Shown in pieces: positions 35,450 to 46,269 of a stretch of DNA of 64,000 nt. The position numbers and the translations under genes are program-made. The notes under the pieces are model-generated. The model had not been told where the DNA came from, searched no databases, and saw only the letters and a list, made by a program, of their open reading frames with translations. Origin of the DNA: Vibrio atlanticus (GTDB lineage: Bacteria; Pseudomonadota; Gammaproteobacteria; Enterobacterales; Vibrionaceae); the NCBI RefSeq assembly GCF_024347315.1, contig NZ_AP025460.1:3348001-3412000 (forward strand). The letters run 5' to 3'. How positions within the stretch are numbered: position 1 is the first letter of the stretch; the number at the start of each line of letters is the position of its first letter.

Positions 35450-36577
35450 TTAACCAGAATAGGCACTGTGCCAGTCTCGCCACACTGGGTCGAAACCTCG
35501 CTGACGAATCATTGACTCAACATCGGCAGCACTTCTCTCGTCGCTTATCTCAAATTGCTCAAGCTCTTCTTCACCAGAAGCATAACCACCGGGTTGGGTT
35601 TTAGAAGCCGCCGACATACTCGTGATTCCCAATGGCAACACATTGTCGCGGAAGGTTGCTGACTCACGAGTAGATAGAGATAGCTCGACTTCAGGATTCA
35701 AGAGTCGATATGCGCAGATAAGCTGAACCAATTGTTTGTCGTTCATGACTGATTTAGGCTGTAATCCTCCACTAGAGTCTCCACCCTCACACGGACGAAG
35801 ACGCGGGAATGAAATTGAATAGCGAGTCTGCCAATAAGTGCGCTCTAGGTAATCTAAGTGAGCAGCAACAAAAAAGCAGTCGGTTCGCCAATCTTCCAAA
35901 CCAATCAAGGCACCAATCCCTATCTTATCGATCCCCGCCTTTGCCAAGCGATCAGGGGTTTCAAGACGATATTCAAAATCCATTTTATTACCGCGTAGGT
36001 GATGTTCAGCGTAGGTCCTTGGCTGATAAGTCTCTTGATAAACCATCACTGCATCTAAACCTAGCGTTTTAAGTTCTGCGTAATCTTGTTGATCAAGCGG
36101 CTGAACTTCCATCGCAAGGTAGTTGAATTGCTTTTTGATGTTCGGCAACACCTGTCGAAAGTAATTCATCCCGACCTTAGTTTCATGTTCACCGGTGACC
36201 AACAAAACGCTATCGAACTTCATCTTTTTGATAGCCGCACTTTCGGCATCAATTTCATCCAACGTAAGCGTGCGGCGCTTGATACGGTTCTCCATTGAGA
36301 AGCCACAATACGTACACGCATTAGCGCACAGGTTAGATAGGTATAAAGGAATATAAAGCGACATCGTATTGCCGAATCGCTTGCGTGTTAGTGCCAAAGA
36401 TTGTTGCGCCATCTGCTCTAAGTAAGGTTCTGCCGCCGGAGAGATCAGAGCCTTAAAGTCTTCTAAGTCACGTTTGGGTTTACTCAGAGCACGTTCAACA
36501 TCCGCTGCCGTTTTACTGAAGATAGACATACCAATGTCATCCCAGTTGAGCTGTTTAAATCGATCAACAAACGTCAT
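35450..36577 (-). CDS. thiH: 2-iminoacetate synthase ThiH
   Basis: The 375-aa radical SAM enzyme cleaves tyrosine to dehydroglycine for the thiazole ring. The [4Fe-4S] motif is CANACTYCGFS near residues 84-94 (CxxxCxxC). It is the last gene of the thiamine operon and starts 7 nt after thiG. Confidence 0.96.
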   Translation of the reverse strand: MTFVDRFKQLNWDDIGMSIFSKTAADVERALSKPKRDLEDFKALISPAAEPYLEQMAQQSLALTRKRFGNTMSLYIPLYLSNLCANACTYCGFSMENRIKRRTLTLDEIDAESAAIKKMKFDSVLLVTGEHETKVGMNYFRQVLPNIKKQFNYLAMEVQPLDQQDYAELKTLGLDAVMVYQETYQPRTYAEHHLRGNKMDFEYRLETPDRLAKAGIDKIGIGALIGLEDWRTDCFFVAAHLDYLERTYWQTRYSISFPRLRPCEGGDSSGGLQPKSVMNDKQLVQLICAYRLLNPEVELSLSTRESATFRDNVLPLGITSMSAASKTQPGGYASGEEELEQFEISDERSAADVESMIRQRGFDPVWRDWHSAYSG

Positions 36578-36584
36578 AGCACTA

Positions 36585-37349
36585 CTACTCGTCTAGGAAT
36601 GAAGTTAACGGGCTTGAAGCAACCGCGTGAGATACTTTTCCTGCAAGTCCAGCAAGGTAAGCTATACGCCCCGCCTCAACTGCCAACTTAAACGCAATTG
36701 CCATATCAACAGGTTGTTGCGACGCAGCTATAGCCGTATTCACTAACACAGCGTCTGCGCCCATTTCCATTGCACGAGCAGCATGCGATGGCGCGCCTAT
36801 GCCTGCATCCACAATCACAGGGACATTCGCTTGGTCGATAATGATCTCTAAGAAGTCTGCAGACGCAATACCCTTATTTGAACCAATAGGTGCGCCCAGC
36901 GGCATAACTGCAGCACAACCCACCTCTTCCAAGCGTTTACACAATACTGGATCAGCATGGCAGTAAGGCAACACAACAAAGCCATCTTTAACCAGTTGCT
37001 CAGCGGCTTTAAGCGTTTCAATTGGGTCTGGCATCAAGTACTTTGGATCTGGGTGAATTTCCAGTTTGAGCCAATTTGTGCCTAGCGCTTCACGAGCCAA
37101 ATGCGCAGCAAAGATGGCATCTTTTGCATTCTTAGCGCCTGATGTATTCGGTAGTAAGTTTACGCCAGCATCAATGATTGGTTGTAAAATGTCGTCTTGC
37201 TCAGAGCGAATATCGACTCTCTTCAACGCCATGGTTGCCAGTTGCGAACCTGAAGCTTCAATAGCACTCGCCATCAAATGCTTGTTCGCGAACTTGCCGG
37301 TTCCTGTGAAGAGTCGAGATTGAAACGTTTTATCAGCGATAGTTAACAT
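36585..37349 (-). CDS. thiG: Thiazole synthase ThiG
   Basis: The 254-aa TIM-barrel protein condenses dehydroglycine, DXP and the ThiS thiocarboxylate into the thiazole phosphate. The Schiff-base lysine is in MALKRVD near residue 43, and [23 protein letters not shown] sequence (here [20 protein letters not shown]) is near 182-200. It sits 2 nt after thiS. Confidence 0.96.
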   Translation of the reverse strand: MLTIADKTFQSRLFTGTGKFANKHLMASAIEASGSQLATMALKRVDIRSEQDDILQPIIDAGVNLLPNTSGAKNAKDAIFAAHLAREALGTNWLKLEIHPDPKYLMPDPIETLKAAEQLVKDGFVVLPYCHADPVLCKRLEEVGCAAVMPLGAPIGSNKGIASADFLEIIIDQANVPVIVDAGIGAPSHAARAMEMGADAVLVNTAIAASQQPVDMAIAFKLAVEAGRIAYLAGLAGKVSHAVASSPLTSFLDE

Positions 37350-37351
37350 GG

Positions 37352-37561
37352 TTAGCCTCCTGCAATAGCTTGGAAAAGGGAAATAGCATCGCCTTCATTG
37401 ACGACCGTGTTTTGCCACTGGCTGCGCGGGACAACCGCATTATTGATTGCAAATACACACCCCAGATCAGGTAGTGATAAAGCGTGGATAATGTCCGCTA
37501 GAGACGACAAGTGCGCGACCTGTTCTGGTTGCTCGTTTATAGAGATCGTTATATGACTCAT
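37352..37561 (-). CDS. thiS: Sulfur carrier ThiS
   Basis: The 69-aa beta-grasp protein ends in the required diglycine (FQAIAGG), which is adenylated by ThiF and converted to a thiocarboxylate. It overlaps thiF by four bases. Confidence 0.93.
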   Translation of the reverse strand: MSHITISINEQPEQVAHLSSLADIIHALSLPDLGCVFAINNAVVPRSQWQNTVVNEGDAISLFQAIAGG

Positions 37562-38340
37562 TGGATTTCTTCTTCTAAATGCTTAACTGCAGACGCACTG
37601 CACACGGGACATTCACTATCTTGAGTGACCATTAAGTTTTGCCAGTTCATCGTTTGGCCATCGAACAGTTTGAGCTGGTGTGTTGCTACCTGAAACTCAC
37701 CACGAGTTAAATGTTGAATAGCAGCCAAAGCTTGAAGGTTACCTATGGTGCCAACAACTGGGCCTATGATGCCGCTATCACTACAACGAGTCGTTTGTGG
37801 ATGATGACTGAACGGGAACAAACAGTGATAGCACCCTTTCTGATTCTGATAATCAAATACAATAAACTGGCCTTTCCAACCGATTGCAGATCCAGAAATC
37901 AAAGGTGTATTGCTGCCGAAACACGCTTGGTTAACCTGCTGGCGTGACGCAAAGTTGTCAGTACAATCCAACACCAAATCAGCGAGCATCACTTCAAGTT
38001 CAAGCTGACTGTCACTCATTCGCTGATTGATGGTTCTAACTTGACTGCGGCTATTGAGCTCAGTCAGTTGTTGCTTCATAGCTTCGACTTTAGGCGAACC
38101 TAACTGAATTTCTTTGAACGCGACCTGTCGTTGCAGGTTAGATGAATCCACACAGTCATCATCAACCAACACGATCTTTCCAACACCAGAAGCTGCAAGG
38201 TAAAGAGCCGCAGCATTACCTAAGCCACCACAACCAATCACTAACACATGGCTATTTAATAGGTTTCGTTGTCCTTGTTCACCGACTTCAGGTAACGCAA
38301 TTTGTCGTTGATAACGAATAAATTCAAAGTCACTCAGCAT
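37558..38340 (-). CDS. thiF: ThiS adenylyltransferase ThiF
   Basis: The 260-aa E1-like enzyme has the nucleotide-binding motif GCGGLGNAAALYLAASGVG near residues 36-54, VLVDDDCVD next to it, and two CxxC zinc pairs (CYHC near 165 and CPVC near 241). It activates the ThiS C terminus. It overlaps thiE by 11 bases and thiS by 4. Confidence 0.95.
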   Translation of the reverse strand: MLSDFEFIRYQRQIALPEVGEQGQRNLLNSHVLVIGCGGLGNAAALYLAASGVGKIVLVDDDCVDSSNLQRQVAFKEIQLGSPKVEAMKQQLTELNSRSQVRTINQRMSDSQLELEVMLADLVLDCTDNFASRQQVNQACFGSNTPLISGSAIGWKGQFIVFDYQNQKGCYHCLFPFSHHPQTTRCSDSGIIGPVVGTIGNLQALAAIQHLTRGEFQVATHQLKLFDGQTMNWQNLMVTQDSECPVCSASAVKHLEEEIQ

Positions 38341-39621
38341 AGCTAGGCTCCTGCATAACCTCTTCTTTGAGAGCTGGAGGTTTAGACGCCATCAGTTTTT
38401 CGAAAAATTCGATCACCTTTTTAGGGTCTTCCGCTAATGTAATCGCACGAACAACCGCCAAACTCGACACCCTACAATCCCACACCTGCTCAGCTGTCGA
38501 TTGGTCAATACCACCAATAGCAACCGTCGGATAACCGGTGAGTTCTTTTGTATATGGGATAGTATCAATCAGCTGTTGATACAGAGATAAACGAACTATA
38601 CCCTGAGGCTTTGATGGCATCTGCTTAGTCGTTGTTGGAAAGATGTGGCCTAGCGCAATATAGCTTGGGTTGATTTGAACAATGCGCAGTAACTCGTAAT
38701 AGCCATGAGTCGATAAACCAATCTTTATACCCGCTTGGCTCAACTGTGAGAGGTTTGATTCTTCAATATCCTCTTGCCCCAAATGAACACCAAAAGCGTC
38801 ATGCTTGAGTGCAAGCTGCCAGTAATCATTGATAAAAACTTGAGCGTTATGCTCTCGACCAAGCTCGATAGATCGTGCGACTTGTTGCTCTAAGTCCGCT
38901 TGCTGCGGGTTCTTAATACGTAGTTGAACAGTGTTGATTCCAAGCTTGAGTAATCTTTCGATCCAGTCAACATCATCAACTACGGGGTATAAACCGAGGC
39001 TACTCTTATTCAATTCAGGAAAAGAAAGTGATGTCCCTTGGTTAGCCCAACCTACGCTTATATCCAATCGTTGATCTTCAAGAACAGGGATAGGAAAATT
39101 TTGGTAATGTGCAGGCCATGTTCCACGTGAAACATTAGATGCTGCGCGAGCTAAAACTAGTGCGTCTTCTAATGGGAATTCCAGCGCCAACAAAGTAAGT
39201 AACCAAGCAAAGTGGCCGCGATTATCTAACTCCTGATGAGCTGTAGTTTCACTCTTGATAGCACGATTAGCATCTAGGTGTGACCAGATATCCAGTACAG
39301 CTGAATCATCTGAGATACCGATATAGATAGTATTCGGAGTTTGTATAAAGGCATCACAAACGTCAGTTAACGCGACTGAATTACTGTAATCAACAACATG
39401 GTTCAATTCCGCTAACTGACACTTAGCCAATGAATCAACATCATGAGCAAAGCCAATAGATAACGCCTGCTGAGCATCAACGATAGAGAAGTATTGAGTT
39501 GGGCTTACGCCCAACTCAACTGCATCGGTTGCAAAGCCTTGTCGCTTAGCAACCAATAGACAGTTCTGCACTTCTCCCGTTAACTCAATATTTTGAGATG
39601 GGATGAGTATCTTCACTGTCA

Positions 39622-39622
<1 letters not shown>
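38330..39622 (-). CDS. thiE: Thiamine-phosphate synthase ThiE with extra N-terminal domain
   Basis: The 430-aa protein is about twice the size of a normal ThiE. Residues from about 210 on are the ThiE TIM barrel (GLYPVVDDVDW, TVQLRIKN, FINDYWQLAL, GVHLGQED, LSTHGY, YIALGHIFPTTTK, VAIGGID). The first 200 residues carry weak resemblance to a ThiD-like kinase end (EDALVLARAASNVSRGTWP) but lack a convincing active site. It joins HMP-PP and thiazole phosphate. A parS site is inside it. Confidence 0.9.
39119..39134. promoter_or_regulatory. parS site C (ParB binding)
   Basis: TGTTCCACGTGAAACA is a perfect parS 16-mer within the N-terminal part of thiE. Confidence 0.9.
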
Positions 39623-41589
<1,967 letters not shown>

Positions 41590-41708
41590 TTAGCCATTAT
41601 TTATAGGGATAAAAATGCTTGACGGATTAGATGCTACAAGAGGGATCACGGTAAGAAATACAGTTGTGATCTGGAGATAGATCTCTAGATGGATTCTAGT
41701 TAGATATC

Positions 41709-41795
41709 TACTCTTGTTCCCTTCGCAGGTATTAGCCTGATCAGGTTCAACGGATCCCGAGTTAACGGTCTCAGCCATATGGCACTCCGACAAGT
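41709..41795 (-). promoter_or_regulatory. TPP (THI-box) riboswitch
   Basis: On the minus strand the conserved THI elements are present in order: GGAGTGCC, the GGCTGAGA box, GGATCCG, the TTGAACCTGATCAGG segment, TAATACCTGCG and GAAGGGAAC. About 140 nt separate it from thiC, enough for the expression platform. Binding TPP would reduce expression of the thi operon. Confidence 0.95.
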
Positions 41796-41861
41796 TCGAT
41801 CGAGTATATAAAAACGCCTTGGATAAACCAAGCCGAGTTGTTAACAAATCGTAAGAAAGTT

Positions 41862-42245
41862 TTAAGACTTTATCAAAAGTTGGAAGCCGATCCATGCTGC
41901 TGAGATGCTGAGAACCACGTTAAGTAGCACATTGAGTCCCATCTTAAAGAAAGCACCCTGCTGCATAAGAAGCACGTTATCCATCGAAAATGTAGAAAAT
42001 GTAGTCAGTGCTCCAAGGAAGCCAAGACCGATAATTTGTCTCCATGGTTCTGTCGCAACCATCTCATTCTCAAACGCTGCGATGAGTAAGCCCATAATTA
42101 AAGAGCCAATCACGTTAACAGTTAGCGTACCATAAGGAAAACCACGCCCTAGCATCACCACACATAACTCTGAAATCAAATAGCGCGAACAAGCACCAAA
42201 TGCGCCACCAATGGCAATAAAACCTAAAATAGATAACTGACCCAT
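41862..42245 (-). CDS. crcB: Fluoride channel Fluc/CrcB
   Basis: The 127-aa four-helix membrane protein has the family motifs GGAFGACSRYLIS and GTLTVNVIGSLIMG, and GFLGALTTFSTFSMD with the Phe box. It exports fluoride as a dimer. The ATG at 42245 has GGGAGGA before it. I see no fluoride riboswitch in the short upstream region. Confidence 0.93.
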   Translation of the reverse strand: MGQLSILGFIAIGGAFGACSRYLISELCVVMLGRGFPYGTLTVNVIGSLIMGLLIAAFENEMVATEPWRQIIGLGFLGALTTFSTFSMDNVLLMQQGAFFKMGLNVLLNVVLSISAAWIGFQLLIKS

Positions 42246-42345
42246 GAATCCTCCCAAACAATAATCCCTATATTCTAGCTTTAACGCTGATAAAAGCGAG
42301 GGTAGAAACTAAGAATGCATGCGCAAATATTAAACGTTACAGGTG

Positions 42346-43728
42346 TCACTTAACTTCGATATATCCCATTAAACCCGTTTTCATGTGTTCTATAACATGA
42401 CAGTGATACATCCAACGTCCTGGGTTGTCGGCAAAAAATGCGGCTTTCGCTCGACCATTCTTTCCAAGTAACACAGTATCGGTATGGAAAGGTTCTTCAA
42501 TTTTTTTACCATCAAGTTCCAATACAGTGAATGTATGACCATGAATATGAATCGGGTGATGATATTGAGTGACGTTCTTAAGATCGAATATGTAAGTCTT
42601 ACCTAGCTCTAAAGTCGCCAACGGCTCAGGGATATTGTCTTTGCTCATCCCCTCCCACGCTCGTTTATTAGTAAGCCAAAATTTAGGCATCGATTTACCA
42701 TCTTTAGATACAGGTGAAACCGCCCCCTCCCACTCGAACACGAAATCGATCTCTTCAGCATTAGCAAGATCTAGATTAGGTACTGGATTCAATGGTAATA
42801 ATGGCAACACTCGCTCTTGAGTAAATGCTGAATCTACGACTTCAAATTCACACAAAGAAAATGGGAAACGCCCCTTCATTTGGAGAACGTTAACTCGCTC
42901 ACCAGCTTTAGGAGCGACCAGTCCGATATCAACACGCATACCCGGACCAATTTTATGTTGAGTAAGTTTATAAGGCGTTTTCACAGGGTTACCATCAATG
43001 GCAATCACCCATGCCTCAGCCCCTTCGATAGCAATAGGATAAGTGATCGTATTATCGACATTCGCAATACGCAGTCGAGTCGTTGCGTGCTGCTTTAATT
43101 GGTATACAGGTTCATGAACACCATTGACGCTGCTCCACTCTCCTGGAGTACCCATACGAGCACTGAGTCGAGGAATCATTAAGCCTTTCCATTGACCTTG
43201 CTTGTCGATATGCCAATGTTTAAGCATCAATGCGTGTTCTTCGTCAAACTGCACGGGAGTGCTTTCTTCTACGATAATAAGGCCAACTAAACCCATACCA
43301 AGTTGTTTAACGCTATTCATATGTGGGTGATACCAAAATGTGCCAGCATCTGGCGGCGTAAACTCATAAATGAATGTTTCACCTGGCATGATCGGTGGCT
43401 GACTTAAGAAGGGAACACCGTCCATTTCGATAGGAATTCTTAAGCCATGCCAATGAATAGTCGTCGGCTCTGATAGCTTATTCGTAAAACGAATTGTGAC
43501 CTTTTCACCCTGTCGACATCGAATCGTCGGAGCTGGAATCTGTCCATTAAAGGCTAAAACATTAGTGTCAAATCCCACGACTAATTCAGCCATTGAAGGT
43601 TCAGCAGTTAAGTCATAAACATACTTACCTTGAGCATCAACAGACTGCTTCATAGAACAAGCGGGTAAAACAGTGAGTGCAGATATAGCGAGAGATGATT
43701 GAATAAACTTACGACGGGAAATATCCAT
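42346..43728 (-). CDS. Periplasmic multicopper oxidase
   Basis: The 460-aa CueO/laccase-like enzyme begins with a twin-arginine signal and lipobox-like site (SRRKFIQSSLAISALTVLPAC). Copper ligands are seen in HWHG, WYHPHMNS, HHPIHIHGH and the final HCHVIEHMKTGLM (type 1 copper with axial Met). It probably oxidises metal ions such as Fe(II), Cu(I) or Mn(II), or phenols, at the outer face of the membrane. A Fur box at its promoter favours an iron role. Confidence 0.9.
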   Translation of the reverse strand: MDISRRKFIQSSLAISALTVLPACSMKQSVDAQGKYVYDLTAEPSMAELVVGFDTNVLAFNGQIPAPTIRCRQGEKVTIRFTNKLSEPTTIHWHGLRIPIEMDGVPFLSQPPIMPGETFIYEFTPPDAGTFWYHPHMNSVKQLGMGLVGLIIVEESTPVQFDEEHALMLKHWHIDKQGQWKGLMIPRLSARMGTPGEWSSVNGVHEPVYQLKQHATTRLRIANVDNTITYPIAIEGAEAWVIAIDGNPVKTPYKLTQHKIGPGMRVDIGLVAPKAGERVNVLQMKGRFPFSLCEFEVVDSAFTQERVLPLLPLNPVPNLDLANAEEIDFVFEWEGAVSPVSKDGKSMPKFWLTNKRAWEGMSKDNIPEPLATLELGKTYIFDLKNVTQYHHPIHIHGHTFTVLELDGKKIEEPFHTDTVLLGKNGRAKAAFFADNPGRWMYHCHVIEHMKTGLMGYIEVK

Positions 43729-43772
43729 ATTTGTTGCCTTTTAGTAATAACGACCAAAATGTAACAAAATAT

Positions 43773-43787
43773 TGAGAATAATTCTCA
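43773..43787. promoter_or_regulatory. Fur box
   Basis: TGAGAATAATTCTCA is a perfect 7-1-7 inverted repeat matching the Fur consensus. It is 45 nt before the start of the multicopper oxidase gene. Confidence 0.85.
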
Positions 43788-44067
43788 TAAAGAAGTGGGG
43801 ATTGTGCTGTTGGTTGTTTATAAAAGAGGCTGGGATAAGTGAGCACTTACCTTTCTAAGGCCAAATATCAGCCAATGCAAGAAATGACAGCTTAAATATC
43901 ACACATATAGAAAGCCAAAAGACCTCTATCTTCGACTCGATCTTCAAACTATTACGGAAGCGTTAAGGTTCGAATATCAACATATCCAAATAGGAAAAGT
44001 TGCGTAAAAGCATTATGAGTCGAAGCTAATAAAAAAGGCTCCAGAATTTCTGCTGAGACTTTAAATA

Positions 44068-44149
44068 TGGCAGGAGTGGAGATTTAGACTCCCAACGCGC
44101 GCTGTTTTGGTAAGTCGGGGAATCCGCTGCTTTGCTAATGGCGTATAAT
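44068..44149 (-). pseudogene. Decayed tRNA-Trp copy
   Basis: This stretch aligns to the tRNA-Trp gene along most of its length (TGGCAGGAGTGGAG, ACTCCCAAC, AATCCGCTGCT) but has many substitutions and a 10-nt insertion (about 44111-44120) at the anticodon region. The weak hairpin and TTAAATATGG just left of it copy the terminator and flank at 44163-44200, so it looks like one unit of a tandem tRNA-Trp duplication that has decayed. Confidence 0.75.
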
Positions 44150-44162
44150 TAGCTTCAGAAAG

Positions 44163-44192
44163 CAAAAAGGCTCTAGCATTTCTGCTAGAGCC
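44163..44192 (-). terminator. Original chromosomal terminator of the tRNA-Trp transcript
   Basis: On the minus strand a 10-bp hairpin (GGCTCTAGCA/TGCTAGAGCC) is followed by TTTTTGC. It lies immediately beyond the attL repeat and was presumably the terminator of tRNA-Trp before the element inserted. Confidence 0.8.
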
Positions 44193-44199
44193 TTAAATA

Positions 44200-44244
44200 T
44201 GGCAGGGGTGGAGAGATTCGAACTCCCAACACGCGGATTTGGAA
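44200..44244. repeat. attL, 45-bp direct repeat of tRNA-Trp
   Basis: It is identical to 61239-61283 and covers the tRNA-Trp 3' part from the CCA end to the anticodon loop. The sequence right after it (CACGTAATTT) leaves the tRNA and is element DNA. Confidence 0.92.
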
Positions 44245-44619
44245 CACGTAATTTCGCTGCATTAAAGACACAATCAAACAACTAACCTGACTATGTTGGC
44301 ATGTCTCATATGGGAATTACGCAAGCGAATAGACTGCAATACGCTCACCACGGAATGTTATTTACAAATAGTATCGAGAACCACTGACCAACTAACACCA
44401 CGTCTAAACTTCGAGCTAAATTTCCGACTATGTCTTTAGCAATGGATACATTGTAGCCATTCAACCAGCGATTAGTGGGACTGCCCTACCATTATCAGGG
44501 TTTAACATTCAGTAAATAACTTAAAGTATCTTAGGGTCGCTTTCACAGACAACGCCTAAAGTATGGCGATGATACTCTTTGTTACGCGATTATATCTCTG
44601 TCGATATACTCGCAACTCT
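44245..44619. other. Noncoding left end of the element
   Basis: No gene is visible. It carries one copy of repeat family A at 44433-44453 (TCTTTAGCAAT, then an inverted CAATG/CATTG pair) with partial similarity for about 20 nt on the left. Confidence 0.6.
44433..44453. repeat. Repeat family A, copy 1
   Basis: TCTTTAGCAATG then GATA and CATTG, the same inverted pair as in copy 2. On the minus strand it would read through VSIAKD, as copy 2 reads YIAKD. Confidence 0.65.
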
Positions 44620-46269
44620 TCAAGACAATACAGCTTGTTGATATAAAGGCATAATTTGTTGATAAGCCTCGTCGTAAAGATTCGTTTTTAACAAGCTATA
44701 TTTTTCAATCATAGTCAGTGTTTTAAATTCATCTGTTGCCTTCTCAAAAGAAACTGAACCAATAATTAGTTGACTATTAGTTGAAAGACCGTCGATACAT
44801 AAATCGAAAAGCTTTTTCGCTGTATGTGGGTCAGGGTCTTGCTGTTTAGGCGAATCGATTACCACAGGAAGCATTGGGTTTGTTGATTTATCTTCTATCG
44901 TTTTAAGAAGAGCATAGTGATAAGCCAATATAGCTCTTGGAGCACGGCTACCTGTTTCGCTCTTCGAGATCGGACCGTATTGAAGAATAGTGCCAACTTT
45001 CGGATCTTTAATACCTAACTCAGTTTGTGCCAATTTTAATGACTCTTTGAATTTGTCATTAATTTCTTTGGAGCGCTTTTTATCATCGAACTTTGCAATC
45101 TCTTCGGATAGCTCAGTTCTAGCGACATCTAATTCACCTATTTTCTGTAGCAACTCATTAATCTGCTCATCGAAAGTGAACTCAACCTGCTTACTTGCTT
45201 GTGATTTAATAACGTCTTGAAGAGTCAAGTGTTCTTTTACTTCCTGAAGCATACCTTTCAGCTCAGAGCTTAACTTTTGAGCATTTTTCAAATCTTCTTT
45301 GATACTTGTAATTTTCTCATCATATACTGACTTTTGCTCATACAATTCGGGGACGATTTGTAAAAGCTTATCTCTATTTTCAAGTACCGCATATTTGGCT
45401 TCTAAGCCTGCCGATGGCGATAGAGAATCGATGTTATTTTCATCAAGCTGTCTTTTTGATTCTTCTATCTCAGCTACTAATTCATCTCGCAAAGATAAGA
45501 CTTCAATTAGCTTGATTCTGTATTCTGTTTCTTCCTGATGCAAGTCTTGACACTTACGAAGGAACCGCTCTAATAATTCTTCATAATATTCAACATCAAC
45601 ATCAAAAAGTACTCTTCCAAATGATTCTTCGAAACGCTTCTTTGCAGCTTCTAGAGCTTTTAATGTTGCTCTGATTTCTTCGAGGTCGATATCAATTAAA
45701 TTAATCTTTCCTTGAAGCTTATAATATTCCTTGGGCTTTACACCTGTATGGAAGTTTAAGATGTTTTTCTGCCAATCTTTGTACATTGCCAAGCTACTGA
45801 ATGAATCTAAAATCTTCCCCCAGCCACTATCTTGATCAATATAAAAAGGAAGGTAAAGACTTGCTGGCTGTGCTTGCCCTTGAACCAAGTTACTCTTAGT
45901 AACAAGCTCTAAGTTGAAATCAAAGATATCTCTTACAGCTAATGCAATGTCTGTACGTGAATTAGAGGTGACTAAGTGTTTCTGTCCTTCAGTGATATCA
46001 AATATGGAAATACGTTTTTCGTGTCGAACAAAAGCATAATCACGATCATTAACACAAATAACCACTTTTGAAATGAAGTTATCATCCTTCCACTTTTTAT
46101 CTAGACGAACATCAGCACCTAATGTGTGATATAAGCTCTTGATAAAGCTAGATTTACCTGTGTCGTTCTCACCCGTAATTATATTTATATCTGGTGAGAA
46201 TTCGAAGAAGAACCCTTTCTTATCACGAAGTGATAATATATGAACACTTTTGAAGTAGATGCTTTTCAT
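44620..46269 (-). CDS. lmuB: SMC/Rad50-like ATPase, Lamassu LmuB-like
   Basis: The 549-aa protein has Walker A GENDTGKS (residues 33-40) at the N terminus, long coiled-coil regions in the middle (about 170-420, rich in Glu/Lys/Leu), and a C-terminal ATPase lobe with SKSETGSRAPRAILAYH and VVIDSPKQQDPDPHT (the Walker B/D-loop region). That layout is of small SMC-like proteins. It overlaps the upstream nuclease gene by four bases (ATGA). A DUF4297 nuclease plus an SMC-like ATPase is the two-gene Lamassu layout, in which the ATPase senses phage DNA and controls the nuclease. No LmuC gene is seen. Confidence 0.8.
   Translation of the reverse strand: MKSIYFKSVHILSLRDKKGFFFEFSPDINIITGENDTGKSSFIKSLYHTLGADVRLDKKWKDDNFISKVVICVNDRDYAFVRHEKRISIFDITEGQKHLVTSNSRTDIALAVRDIFDFNLELVTKSNLVQGQAQPASLYLPFYIDQDSGWGKILDSFSSLAMYKDWQKNILNFHTGVKPKEYYKLQGKINLIDIDLEEIRATLKALEAAKKRFEESFGRVLFDVDVEYYEELLERFLRKCQDLHQEETEYRIKLIEVLSLRDELVAEIEESKRQLDENNIDSLSPSAGLEAKYAVLENRDKLLQIVPELYEQKSVYDEKITSIKEDLKNAQKLSSELKGMLQEVKEHLTLQDVIKSQASKQVEFTFDEQINELLQKIGELDVARTELSEEIAKFDDKKRSKEINDKFKESLKLAQTELGIKDPKVGTILQYGPISKSETGSRAPRAILAYHYALLKTIEDKSTNPMLPVVIDSPKQQDPDPHTAKKLFDLCIDGLSTNSQLIIGSVSFEKATDEFKTLTMIEKYSLLKTNLYDEAYQQIMPLYQQAVLS

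Noticed and set aside
42246..42345. Fluoride riboswitch ahead of crcB
   Set aside because: The 100-nt upstream region lacks the conserved fluoride-riboswitch sequence blocks.
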